From Nostoc sp. FACHB-110 (GTDB lineage Bacteria > Cyanobacteriota > Cyanobacteriia > Cyanobacteriales > Nostocaceae): a DNA stretch of 64,000 bases. This document shows, piece after piece, positions 50,276 to 58,932 of the stretch. The notes below the pieces were generated by a model. That model was not told the DNA's origin, made no database searches, and was given only the letters and a program-made list of their open reading frames with translations. The DNA lies in contig NZ_JACJRU010000025.1 of the NCBI RefSeq assembly GCF_014697425.1, positions 49,490 through 113,489 of the forward strand, in the 5' to 3' direction. A program made the translations under genes and the position numbers. Each line of letters begins with the position of its first letter. The first letter of the stretch is position 1.

Positions 50276-51751
50276 ATGACTTCTGCTACTCGAGTCAAAA
50301 CTGAGTACGAAGCGATTATTGGTTTAGAAACCCATTGTCAGCTCAGTACAAATACAAAAATTTTCTCTTCTAGTTCTACGGCATTCGGCGCTGAACCAAA
50401 TACTAACATTGACCCGGTATGTATGGGATTACCTGGGGTTTTACCTGTACTTAACCAAAAAGTTCTAGAGTACGCTGTCAAAGCCGGTTTAGCGTTGAAT
50501 TGCCAAATTGCTAAATATAGTAAATTTGACCGTAAACAGTATTTTTATCCTGATTTGCCGAAGAATTACCAAATTTCTCAATATGATCTACCGATTGCTG
50601 AACATGGTTGGTTAGAAATTGAGTTGGTAGATGCTGATAGTAATCCTGTGCGTAAACGCATTGGGATTACCCGTCTGCATATGGAAGAAGATGCAGGAAA
50701 GTTAGTTCATGCAGGTAGCGATCGCTTGTCTGGTTCGAGCTACTCTTTGGTAGACTACAACCGTGCAGGTGTGCCATTAGTGGAAATTGTCTCGGAACCA
50801 GATATCCGTTCTGGGCAAGAAGCCGCCGAATATGCCCAAGAATTACGCCGGATTTTGCGCTATCTCGGTGTGAGTGATGGCAATATGCAGGAAGGATCGT
50901 TGCGTTGCGATGTGAATATTTCCGTGCGTCCTGTGGGACAAAAAGAATTTGGCACGAAGGTAGAAATTAAAAATATGAACTCCTTCAACGCCATTCAACG
51001 GGCGATTGAATACGAAATTGAACGCCAAATCGCTGCTGTGGAAGCAGGGGAACGCATTATTCAAGAAACGCGGCTGTGGGAAGAAGGTTCGCAACGCACA
51101 ATTAGTATGCGGACTAAGGAAGGTTCTAGCGATTATCGCTATTTCCCGGAACCAGATTTAGCCCCCATTGAAGTATCTGATACGCAATTAGAAAACTGGC
51201 GCAGTGAATTACCAGAACTACCCGCACACAAACGTCATCGTTATGAAACGGAGTTGGGGCTTTCAGCTTATGATACGCGAGTTTTAACAGAAGAACGTGT
51301 AGTAGGTGAGTATTTTGAAAGTGCGATCGCAGCTGGGGCTAATCCCAAAGCCGCAGCTAACTGGATTACCCAAGATATCGCCGCTTACCTCAACAAGCAA
51401 AAATTGAGCATTACCCAAATTGGCTTAACTGCAGTTAACTTGGCTGATGTGATTACTCGCATTGAAAAAGGCAAAATCAGCAACGCCCAAGCTAAAGAAA
51501 AATTGCCTGATTTACTCCAAGGCGTACCTCCAGAAAAAGCCTTTGCGGGACAAGAGTTAATCACCGACCCCAGCGTCCTCGAACCAATTGTTGATGAAGT
51601 TATCGCGGCTAACCCCAAAGAACTAGAAAAATATCGTAGCGGTAACACCAATCTCAAAGGTTTCTTTGTAGGACAAGTTCTGAAAAAGACCAGCAAACGC
51701 GCTGATCCTAAATTAACTAACGAACTAGTCGAGAAAAAGCTCAATTCCTAA
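50276..51751 (+). CDS. gatB: Aspartyl/glutamyl-tRNA amidotransferase subunit B
   Basis: GatB of 491 residues, the kinase/transamidase subunit that converts Glu-tRNA(Gln) or Asp-tRNA(Asn) to the amide forms. Features are YEAIIGLETHCQLST, the DRKQYFYPDLPKNYQISQYD signature, HMEEDAGKL and the C-terminal YqeY-like tail (NTNLKGFFVGQVLKKTS). Full length; gatA and gatC are elsewhere, as is usual in cyanobacteria. Confidence 0.97.
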   Translation: MTSATRVKTEYEAIIGLETHCQLSTNTKIFSSSSTAFGAEPNTNIDPVCMGLPGVLPVLNQKVLEYAVKAGLALNCQIAKYSKFDRKQYFYPDLPKNYQISQYDLPIAEHGWLEIELVDADSNPVRKRIGITRLHMEEDAGKLVHAGSDRLSGSSYSLVDYNRAGVPLVEIVSEPDIRSGQEAAEYAQELRRILRYLGVSDGNMQEGSLRCDVNISVRPVGQKEFGTKVEIKNMNSFNAIQRAIEYEIERQIAAVEAGERIIQETRLWEEGSQRTISMRTKEGSSDYRYFPEPDLAPIEVSDTQLENWRSELPELPAHKRHRYETELGLSAYDTRVLTEERVVGEYFESAIAAGANPKAAANWITQDIAAYLNKQKLSITQIGLTAVNLADVITRIEKGKISNAQAKEKLPDLLQGVPPEKAFAGQELITDPSVLEPIVDEVIAANPKELEKYRSGNTNLKGFFVGQVLKKTSKRADPKLTNELVEKKLNS

Positions 51752-52461
51752 TTTGAGTGAAGTAGATTCACTTAACACTTAACAGGGAATAGGGAGAAGG
51801 AAACAGGTTAGTAAGGGTTTTAAGTCTCTACTATACATAGTTCCTATTACCCATTCCCTCTTTCCCATTGCCGGGAACAAAGTCAGTAAAGTTACCGTCT
51901 TCACACAATTTTTTATTTCTAAGTAGTCTAAGGGAAATTTCTTAACAATATTTATACAAAAAAACAAATAATGGGTGATACTCCTCAGGGCAAAAATGAT
52001 ATGCTGTGTTAAGTAGATGCACCCTGATGATCTGGAGAGCTGCCCAAGTGGCTCTCCTTTTTCACTAGAAATTGACATTTGTCTATTATTTCAACCCACT
52101 GTCATAGAATCACTACTGACATTTTGCCGACTTAAGCGCGTTTTCCTCATCCTAAAATTCTTGCGGGGCAAGGAACTTGTTATTTATTCTTGCCAATTAC
52201 TAATTGAAATTAGGTGTAAAAAAATACATTATTTATCCGCCGAAATCCTGAATTTTGCGGTTTCATACATCAGCTATCAGGATTTTACCCAGAGTGATTA
52301 GATAAAATTTTTAACTGTCAAACTGTCAACAGTTCTAAACTCTGTTCGCATAAACATAAAATAGAAGTTGCTATTTGTTCAAACATCCGTAAGACTTATG
52401 CTCAAATACTGGCAACTACCATTTTGATGAGCAGCTTAATAAAAATCAACAGTTAAACTAG
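51752..52461. other. Intergenic region with an orphan terminator
   Basis: Between gatB and the next kinase lie 710 bp. A G/C hairpin with T run is at 52034-52062, preceded by TATGCT near 52000, which could be the -10 of a small RNA. A 94-codon frame at 52017-52301 runs through the hairpin and is AT-rich; I do not call it. Confidence 0.5.
52034..52062 (+). terminator. Intrinsic terminator, possibly of a small RNA
   Basis: GGAGAGC pairs with GCTCTCC around a 10-base loop and TTTTT follows. It is about 280 bp after gatB, far for its own terminator. Confidence 0.65.
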
Positions 52462-54213
52462 ATGCACGGTAACTTAGCGGTTCACTGCATAAATCCTACT
52501 TGTCAACGTCCTTATCCCCAACCTTGGGGAAACAAGTTTTGTAACAGTTGTGGCGCATTGCTACAACTGTTAGACCGCTATGTGCCACTCCAACCCTTAG
52601 GGTCTGGTGGTTTTGCTCAAATTTACACAGTTTGGGACGAGAAGACCCAAAGCGAAAAAGTTTTAAAAGTATTGGTGGAAGATTCCCCCAAAGCCCTAGA
52701 GTTATTTACACAAGAAGCGGCTGTTTTAATTAGTTTGCAGCATCCTGGCGTGCCGAAAGTCGAGGCTGATGGTTTTTTTCAGGTAACTTTGTCTAGTCCC
52801 AAACAACGCCAGTTAGCTTGCTTGGTGATGGAAAAAATTAATGGGCCGACTCTGGATGAGATGTTGGATAACTATCCTCAAGGATGTCCAGAAAACTTGG
52901 TGCTGAGTTGGTTTACGCAAGCTGTCAAAATTTTACAAGAACTGCATAAATGCCAAATTATTCACCGCGATATCAAACCGTCTAATTTAATGTTGCGGAT
53001 ACCAGCCTCAACTGCGCCACCAAGCCAAGCCAAAACAGGTTGGGAACAGCTAGTATTGATTGATTTTGGCGGAGCAAAACAATTTAATTCCGCAACACTC
53101 AAACGTGAGTCGAGTTCAACGCGTTTATTTTCGTCTGGTTACAGTCCACCAGAACAGGTAACTGGGGGTAATGTGGGGCCGGCGGCTGATTTTTACGCTC
53201 TTGGTCGCACAATGATTGAATTGCTGACGGGTAAGTATCCGCCAGAATTGGAAGATGTACAAACAGGAGAACTTCGTTGGCGCAACCAAGTCAATGTAAA
53301 CCCCCAGTTTGCTGATTTGCTGGATGAGATGGTGCAGGAAGATGTGCGATCGCGTCCTGCAAATGCAGTTATAATTCTCAAACGCTTGACTAAGATTAGC
53401 CGTTCTCATCAGCCAGGTTTGTTTAACCAACTCAAAAACTCAGCCAATCAAACTTCCACCCAAGCCAGCAATCAGTTATCCTTATTCATCCAAACGATAG
53501 AGCGCACTTTAGCTGATGGTTTGCAAGCTTTGGGTAAGGTGGTTTTGTTTGTGGCGAAAGCCTTGCTCAAGATGATTCAAGCCTGTTTAGCCACAATTTG
53601 GGCCATGTTGTTATCGGCTCTGGGGGCTTGTATTGGGACAATTTTTGGTTTCTTTTTGGCATACCGCACCATTTTAGGCGATCGCATCGTTCAATTAATC
53701 TGGAGTCAGCTACCAGAAATTGTGCCTAATGTGCAAACTAACATTGGTGCAAATTTGGTATTATTTGCGATCGCAGGCTTAGGAACTGCTTGGGGACTCA
53801 CAACCTCTGGGTGTTTTGGGCAAAGACGACGATTTTTAGTCGCCTCAGTTATGGGTATTATTAGTTACAGTTTTGGCTGGCTATGTTGGGAAGTAATGTC
53901 GCCAAAAGATAGCAGTGACGGCTTAGTAGCGATGATCACTATCTCAGTGTTTTTACTATCTCTTGGTTTTAAATTTCGCAGTCATCACTTAGCCTATGCC
54001 TTAGTTGCTGCCTTCGGTACTGCCAGTATTTTTTCCGGCTTATTTATTTTAGGCTTTCCCACTACATTATTTAATTTTTCGCAACAGCCACCTTGGTCAG
54101 AACTAGGCTTACCCTTGGCTTTATTTAGCGTTGTGGGAATTTTGATGAGTTTTTGGTTAGGCATTAGCCATTATCTCATCGTTCCAGGATTGCGCTTTTT
54201 AGGATGGCGTTAA
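52462..54213 (+). CDS. Membrane-anchored serine/threonine protein kinase
   Basis: The 583-residue protein begins with a zinc-ribbon-like cluster (CINPTCQRPY and CNSCGALL), then a Hanks-type kinase (residues 40-300) with LGSGGFAQIY, catalytic HRDIKPSN, IDFGGAKQF and SSGYSPPEQ. From about 360 on there are around six membrane helices. This type is common in filamentous cyanobacteria and lacks a known ligand. It stands alone with a hairpin after its stop. The target proteins are unknown. Confidence 0.92.
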   Translation: MHGNLAVHCINPTCQRPYPQPWGNKFCNSCGALLQLLDRYVPLQPLGSGGFAQIYTVWDEKTQSEKVLKVLVEDSPKALELFTQEAAVLISLQHPGVPKVEADGFFQVTLSSPKQRQLACLVMEKINGPTLDEMLDNYPQGCPENLVLSWFTQAVKILQELHKCQIIHRDIKPSNLMLRIPASTAPPSQAKTGWEQLVLIDFGGAKQFNSATLKRESSSTRLFSSGYSPPEQVTGGNVGPAADFYALGRTMIELLTGKYPPELEDVQTGELRWRNQVNVNPQFADLLDEMVQEDVRSRPANAVIILKRLTKISRSHQPGLFNQLKNSANQTSTQASNQLSLFIQTIERTLADGLQALGKVVLFVAKALLKMIQACLATIWAMLLSALGACIGTIFGFFLAYRTILGDRIVQLIWSQLPEIVPNVQTNIGANLVLFAIAGLGTAWGLTTSGCFGQRRRFLVASVMGIISYSFGWLCWEVMSPKDSSDGLVAMITISVFLLSLGFKFRSHHLAYALVAAFGTASIFSGLFILGFPTTLFNFSQQPPWSELGLPLALFSVVGILMSFWLGISHYLIVPGLRFLGWR

Positions 54214-54234
54214 GTAAATATACTCTAAATCAAA

Positions 54235-54271
54235 ATCCCCCTAGCTACTTGATTCTTCTAGCTAGGGGGAT
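54235..54271. terminator. Strong 12-bp inverted repeat after the kinase gene
   Basis: ATCCCCCTAGCT (54235-54246) is the exact reverse complement of AGCTAGGGGGAT (54260-54271). No T run follows, but position and strength suit transcript end or 3' protection. Confidence 0.6.
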
Positions 54272-54435
54272 CGCATATGTGGTAGTCTATAGTGAGTTCT
54301 GTATATTTCCTTACGAATCGATTTTAAAACCTAATTCTAGTTTTGGGTAGTCCCAAAATTATAATTTATACTATTTTTATCGCTTCTTCATCACCACTTC
54401 ATTGCTAGGATTTGCGGAACAAGCTGTATATGTGT

Positions 54436-54659
54436 ATATCTTAAGTTTCACTGACCCCGCCCTAAAAGTGCGGGGATTGGAATAACCAGTTATTCCGATG
54501 CAAGAAGTGAATAGCCCATTGAGACACAATCTGGTACACACTTCCGAATGTTTCGCTAGTTCGGACTATCTGTAAGCTTGATTGGTTAAGCGTTAGGTAA
54601 AGCTAAGACATCTTGATTGTGTTGGGCAAAGCGACTAAAACAATTTTGGGTTATACCAA
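54436..54659 (+). ncRNA. Putative omega RNA of the IsrB-like nuclease
   Basis: The 200 bp before the nuclease gene have no frame but several hairpins: CCCCGC/GCGGGG (54455-54475), GGAATAA/TTATTCC (54479-54496) and TCCGAA/TTCGGA (54543-54565). IscB and IsrB use an RNA encoded just upstream, with its guide at the 5' end drawn from the left flank of the element (established). The guide here would be the roughly 16-20 bases before 54455. The exact ends are inferred. Confidence 0.55.
54455..54475. repeat. Left-end hairpin of the isrB element
   Basis: CCCCGC and GCGGGG enclose CCTAAAAGT. The word CCCCGCCCTAA is mirrored as TAAGGGCGGGG at the right end. Confidence 0.6.
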
Positions 54660-55757
54660 ATGCAACGAGTACCTGTAGTAGACAATTTGCACCAAGCACT
54701 AATGCCCACAACACCTGCAAGGGCTAGGAAGTGGGTAGAGTCGGGTAAAGCAGTAAAGCGTTGGTCAGATTGCGGACAGTTTTATGTGCAACTGACCGGT
54801 GAACCATCTGGACGCAATACCCAAGATATTGTTATTGGGATTGACCCTGGCAAACTTTATTCTGGAATTGGCGTTCAGTCAGCCAAATTCACTCTGTATA
54901 CAGCACATTTGATTTTGCCGTTTCAAATAGTGCGTGACCGCATGGACGCAAGGCGATTAATGCGTCGTGGTCGTAGGGGCAGAAGAATTAATCGTAAGGT
55001 CATTTTTTCTAAACGCGCACATCGCCAAAAACGGTTTTCCAACCGAAGACAAGGTAAATTAGCTCCGTCAATCCGCGCCAATCGTCAACTAGAACTCAGA
55101 ATTGTTTCTGAGCTTTGTAAAATCTACCCAGTCTCAGAAATTCGTTACGAGTACGTTAGGGCAGATGTAGACCTCACTAGTGGACGCAAAAAAGCCAGAA
55201 GTGGTAAAGGTTTTTCTGCGGTCATGGTTGGACAAAAGTGGATGTTAAAACAGCTAGAACAGCTTGTCCCAGTTGTTAAGGTTGAAGGCTATCAAACTGC
55301 ATCAACTCGCAAACACTTAGGATTAGCCAAAAATAAAACTGATAAATCCAAGCTAGAGTTTAATACTCATGCTGTCGATGGCGTGGCTATTGCAGCAACA
55401 GCTTTTGTTGAGTATCGTCAGTACCACACAATCAAGGTTGATGGTGGCAATTGGTTTAGTAGTGTCGCAATTACGCCTGCGGTGTTTAGAGTAATTCGCC
55501 GTCCCCCTTACTCTCGTCGCCAGTTGCATTTAATGGTTCCAGTCAGGGGTGGAGTGCGCCGTAAATATGGCGGATCTACAACTCGTTATGGTGTTCGTAA
55601 AAGTGATTTAGTTAACTCCCCAAAAGGGATTGGCTATGTGTCCGGCGACACCGAAAAACAAGTATCTGTCAGCAACGCTAACTGGAAACGGTTAGGGCAG
55701 ATCGCTTCTTGCAAAGTACGGTTAATTCGTCGTTCTAACGGGTTAATTGTTGCTTAG
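54660..55757 (+). CDS. isrB: IsrB-like RNA-guided RuvC nuclease (OMEGA family, no HNH)
   Basis: The 365-residue protein follows the IscB/IsrB order. A PLMP-type domain comes first (VPVVDNLHQALMPTTPARAR), then RuvC-I with catalytic Asp (IGIDPGKLYSGIGV), an Arg-rich bridge helix (RRLMRRGRRGRRINRK), RuvC-II with Glu in IRYEYVRADVD, and RuvC-III with His/Asp in HAVDGVAIA. The C-terminal RKSDLVNSPKGIGYVSG is like the TAM-interacting part. Only about 80 residues separate RuvC-II and III, with no HNH motif, and the length fits IsrB (about 350) rather than IscB. IsrB nicks one strand of DNA under omega-RNA guidance (established for other members). Pfam calls such proteins RRXRR. The active-site residues look intact. 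Confidence 0.82.
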   Translation: MQRVPVVDNLHQALMPTTPARARKWVESGKAVKRWSDCGQFYVQLTGEPSGRNTQDIVIGIDPGKLYSGIGVQSAKFTLYTAHLILPFQIVRDRMDARRLMRRGRRGRRINRKVIFSKRAHRQKRFSNRRQGKLAPSIRANRQLELRIVSELCKIYPVSEIRYEYVRADVDLTSGRKKARSGKGFSAVMVGQKWMLKQLEQLVPVVKVEGYQTASTRKHLGLAKNKTDKSKLEFNTHAVDGVAIAATAFVEYRQYHTIKVDGGNWFSSVAITPAVFRVIRRPPYSRRQLHLMVPVRGGVRRKYGGSTTRYGVRKSDLVNSPKGIGYVSGDTEKQVSVSNANWKRLGQIASCKVRLIRRSNGLIVA

Positions 55758-55771
55758 AAGTCTTTGTAAAG

Positions 55772-55796
55772 CCGCCCTCCGTGTTGCTAAGGGCGG
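55772..55796. repeat. Right-end hairpin of the isrB element
   Basis: CCGCCCT and AGGGCGG pair around an 11-base loop, followed by GGTTTAAAACC. It may also terminate the isrB transcript. Confidence 0.6.
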
Positions 55797-55817
55797 GGTT
55801 TAAAACCCATTTCTCTG

Positions 55818-56381
55818 ATGAAACACAAGATTGTCAGCCTTGTTGCTCTAATAGTTTGTGCGGGGTTCACAGAAACAGCCTTTGCCCTGAATCAGCAAGA
55901 CCTAGAACAATTAAAAACATCTGGTGCTTGTCCTAGATGCGAACTCAGCGGAGCCGACTTGAGTCAATTTAACTTAACTAATGTCAACTTGCGCGGAGCT
56001 AACTTAAAAGGAGCAAATTTCACTCAGTCAAACCTCACCAACGCCGACTTAACAGGCGCAAATCTCGAAAATGCCGTGTTGCAATCTACCAACCTCACTA
56101 ACGCCTCTTTAACAGGCTCAAACTTAAAATCAGCATCCCTCCAAAATGCAGATTTGTCCTTTACAGGGTTAATTGGAGCCAATTTAGAAGCTACTAATCT
56201 ACAAGGTGCTAATTTGCAGTTCACCAATTTTCGCGGAGCGAACTTCCGCCTCACCACTTTATCAGTCGGGAGTATCACCTCAGATAAACCCTATTGGTGG
56301 TCGCCACAACGTCTAATTCCCAAACAATGTAATAAATTTCAAGTCGGAACTACGTATGGTACAACTTGCTATACAGAATAA
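55818..56381 (+). CDS. Secreted pentapeptide-repeat protein
   Basis: The 187-residue protein has a signal peptide (KHKIVSLVALIVCAGF, cleavage after TAFA), then QDLEQLKTSGACPRCELSGADLS and about 20 pentapeptide repeats (A(N/D)LxGANL). The CPRC pair and CELSG start are typical of cyanobacterial lumenal or periplasmic pentapeptide proteins. The tail has a second Cys pair. It would form a beta helix. Its start lies 12 bp from the isrB element and has no good ribosome binding site, so the insertion may have separated it from its promoter. Confidence 0.85.
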   Translation: MKHKIVSLVALIVCAGFTETAFALNQQDLEQLKTSGACPRCELSGADLSQFNLTNVNLRGANLKGANFTQSNLTNADLTGANLENAVLQSTNLTNASLTGSNLKSASLQNADLSFTGLIGANLEATNLQGANLQFTNFRGANFRLTTLSVGSITSDKPYWWSPQRLIPKQCNKFQVGTTYGTTCYTE

Positions 56382-56458
56382 ATAGTTATTCATCCAAGAT
56401 TAGGGTGGCAAGTATTTGCCCATCCTACTAAACTCAGGAAATTTATCTGGGAATACTT

Positions 56459-57940
56459 TTAATTTCTTTTGACATAGCGTCCAGTCGGTGAACCTAAAAC
56501 CTGGCCATTGTGATAAATCAAATTTCCCCGCAAAAACGTACTCTTTACCCTTCCGGTTAACTCCATACCCGCAAAAGGTGTATAGCCTTGCTGTGACTCT
56601 GATTCAGCCGCATTAACCACAAAGCTTTCATCGGGATCTACTAACACCAAATCCGCATCATAACCAACAGCCACATCACCTTTTGTCTGCAAACCAAAAC
56701 GCCGTGATGGGTTCCAAGACAACAACCTAGCCATCTGATTGTAAGACATACCCCGCTTACTACCTTCGCTCATCACACCCGAAAGTAAATATTCTGTACC
56801 ACCAAAACCAGACTTCGCCAACCAAATATTATTCGGGTCTTCTGCATTGCGTTTTTGTTCAGCAGAACAGCAAGCATGATCGCTTACTATCCAATCTACT
56901 TGATGATTGAGTACAGCTTGCCATAAATATTCCACATCAGCGCGGGGACGAATCGGTGGGTTCACCTTAGCCCAAGTACCATTAGGTGTATCAACATCTA
57001 ATAGTAAATGCCCCACAGTGACTTCTTTGCGAAAATTGATATGAGGAAAAGCAATTTGCATAGTTAAAGCAGCTTCCATTGCTTTGCGGGAACTCAGATG
57101 CAGCAAATTGATATTTGCACAGTTAGTTTCCTGCGCCAAATAAGCAGCGATGCAAATAGCTAACCCCTCAGAATGGGGAGGACGCGCCGCACTATAAGCA
57201 CTCAGTCCACTCAGGCTAATATCGTTTTCGACTATTTTGGTGTAGGCGTTGAGAATTTCTGCAACTTCGCAATGTAAGCTCAAGCTAATAGTGTCTTGGG
57301 CACTGGGATATTGTGCCATTAAGCGAGTGATGCCACGCATGATAAATTCAAAATGAGCAAAGTCGTAGCGTTCCTCTTTATTGATCATCAAAAATAAATT
57401 TTGTTTGTCTGACAAACCATGCAGACCATAACCACCATAAAACATAAAAATTTTAAATGAGCTAATCCCATATTCTTCATACAAGAGGGGGATTTCGGCG
57501 ATGTGTTGACTCGCTATAGGTGCAACGTGATAGCTATAATCAACAAAAAAATTACCTGCAGATAAACTCAATACTTCAGGAAAAAAATCGCGGTAAGAAC
57601 CACCTTTATTTAGATAATATTGTCCTGTGCGAATGTAGTTGAGACTTGTGGTTACTCCTCCCATTGCAGCAGCTTTACTTTCAGTCCTTGCATCTTGATC
57701 AAGGGGTTGATAAATTCCAATATGCATATGAGCATCCACAACCCCAGGAAATCCCAGGAAATTTTTAGCATCGAATACTTCTATAGCTTGGTTTGCGCTA
57801 ATATGAGGAGCAATTTCCGCAAATTTTCCATCCTTAATGCCTACATCAGTTAATTCGACAGCATCATGATGAGGTCGAACTAGGCGCACATTTTTGATAA
57901 TTTTATCTAATAAAGGAGATTCAGACACAGTAGACTTCAC
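56459..57940 (-). CDS. Dihydroorotase/hydantoinase-family amidohydrolase
   Basis: A 493-residue cyclic amidohydrolase. The metal site is complete: HxH in DAHMHIG, the Lys that is carboxylated in related enzymes (SSFKIFMFY), His in SLHCEV and LLHLSS, and Asp in VSDHACC. The C-terminal beta part has GYDADLVLVDPD. The family includes hydantoinase/dihydropyrimidinase, allantoinase and dihydroorotase; the Gly-rich loop after the Lys is unusual and does not decide between them. An isochorismatase-like hydrolase 2.6 kb away suggests a path that opens a ring and frees an amide or carbamate (inference). Confidence 0.88.
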   Translation of the reverse strand: MKSTVSESPLLDKIIKNVRLVRPHHDAVELTDVGIKDGKFAEIAPHISANQAIEVFDAKNFLGFPGVVDAHMHIGIYQPLDQDARTESKAAAMGGVTTSLNYIRTGQYYLNKGGSYRDFFPEVLSLSAGNFFVDYSYHVAPIASQHIAEIPLLYEEYGISSFKIFMFYGGYGLHGLSDKQNLFLMINKEERYDFAHFEFIMRGITRLMAQYPSAQDTISLSLHCEVAEILNAYTKIVENDISLSGLSAYSAARPPHSEGLAICIAAYLAQETNCANINLLHLSSRKAMEAALTMQIAFPHINFRKEVTVGHLLLDVDTPNGTWAKVNPPIRPRADVEYLWQAVLNHQVDWIVSDHACCSAEQKRNAEDPNNIWLAKSGFGGTEYLLSGVMSEGSKRGMSYNQMARLLSWNPSRRFGLQTKGDVAVGYDADLVLVDPDESFVVNAAESESQQGYTPFAGMELTGRVKSTFLRGNLIYHNGQVLGSPTGRYVKRN

Positions 57941-58063
57941 ACTAAAATAATGACAATAGATTAAGTTAAGGTATAACTAGGAATTTCCACATAGTAACGG
58001 AACTCCAGCAATAACCCATAATTATGTAACAGTTTTTTATTCAATTATCTCTAGGATAAAAAA

Positions 58064-58858
58064 ATGGCAAATTTTAATGAGTATCATCTCAACCCCGAAG
58101 AATTTTATTTTCTCAAAAGTATTCAAGATGAATGGCAAGTAATTAGAGATGAGTTTACCAAATTTCGGCAGCACTCATCGTCAGCCGAGTTAAAGTTTGC
58201 TTACGATGTTTTAGGGCCTAAAAGTAAAACTATTAAAACCAAAGGCGATTCCAAATATAGTGCTTTTGGAATTTTATTTCAAGGTTTATTTATTGAAGAA
58301 TATATTCAATTACATCAAATCCAATATCCAGATTATCCAACAGAAGCAGCATCAGCACAAGCTCGGGCTTTTAGGAATAAATATTTTCCCAATTTAGCTA
58401 ATGCTATAGAGAAAGTAAATTTTAGTCATGATGCTATTTTGAGAAACGTTTATTTTGGTACGTTTCATCCAGGTTTAGATATTAAGCTTCATGTCAACTA
58501 TAACCCGCACATGAATCGCGGTTATTTAGGTTTAATTGTGCCAGAGGGTGATGTGGCAATGAAAATTTGTCATGAAAAACTTTATTGGCATGAAGGCAAG
58601 TTTTTGATTTTAGATCATAGTTATCCCCATTGTCCGCACAATTACACTAATTATGATCGAACTGTTTTGGTTGTAGACTTTTTTAAACCAGATAAACCTA
58701 GAGACGAAGTAATCAGTTTTGAACAAGAACAAGTTGCACAGCGAATGCAAGACAATCCTTACAGTTTAGGTGTATTTGGTAAGAGTGATAAAGCAAGTGT
58801 AGATGATTTTATTAAGTATGGTTTAGCTCATCAATTAGAGTGGGATAAGGCTTTATAA
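58064..58858 (+). CDS. Aspartyl/asparaginyl beta-hydroxylase-like protein
   Basis: The 264-residue protein has the jelly-roll core of PF05118-type 2-oxoglutarate enzymes: LHVNYNPHMNRGYLGLIVPEG, FLILDHSYPHCPHNYTNYDRTVLVVDF. The His of DHSYPH and the Arg of DRTVLVV match the second metal ligand and the 2OG-binding Arg of that family. It is divergent from the amidohydrolase with a 123-bp gap. Substrate may be a peptide or small molecule; cyanobacterial members of this group hydroxylate amino-acid side chains in natural products. Confidence 0.78.
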   Translation: MANFNEYHLNPEEFYFLKSIQDEWQVIRDEFTKFRQHSSSAELKFAYDVLGPKSKTIKTKGDSKYSAFGILFQGLFIEEYIQLHQIQYPDYPTEAASAQARAFRNKYFPNLANAIEKVNFSHDAILRNVYFGTFHPGLDIKLHVNYNPHMNRGYLGLIVPEGDVAMKICHEKLYWHEGKFLILDHSYPHCPHNYTNYDRTVLVVDFFKPDKPRDEVISFEQEQVAQRMQDNPYSLGVFGKSDKASVDDFIKYGLAHQLEWDKAL

Positions 58859-58932
58859 ATTCATCTTGTACACAAAAAACAGATGCCGATTTTTTGAATG
58901 AATCAGCATCTGTTAGCACAAAAATTTAATCA

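Larger units (their letters stand above)
54455..55805 (+). mobile_element. Non-autonomous IS200/IS605-type element carrying isrB
   Basis: The left end has the hairpin at 54455-54475 and the right end the hairpin at 55772-55796; subterminal hairpins of this kind are recognised by TnpA in IS200/IS605 elements. There is no tnpA and no terminal inverted repeat or target duplication. It would move only with a TnpA made elsewhere. Confidence 0.65.

Noticed and set aside
52017..52301. 94-residue plus-strand protein
   Set aside because: It reads through a terminator hairpin and then AT-rich sequence with no coding bias.
54660..55757. TnpB or IscB assignment
   Set aside because: The PLMP start and bridge helix do not fit TnpB, and the missing HNH does not fit IscB; IsrB fits better.
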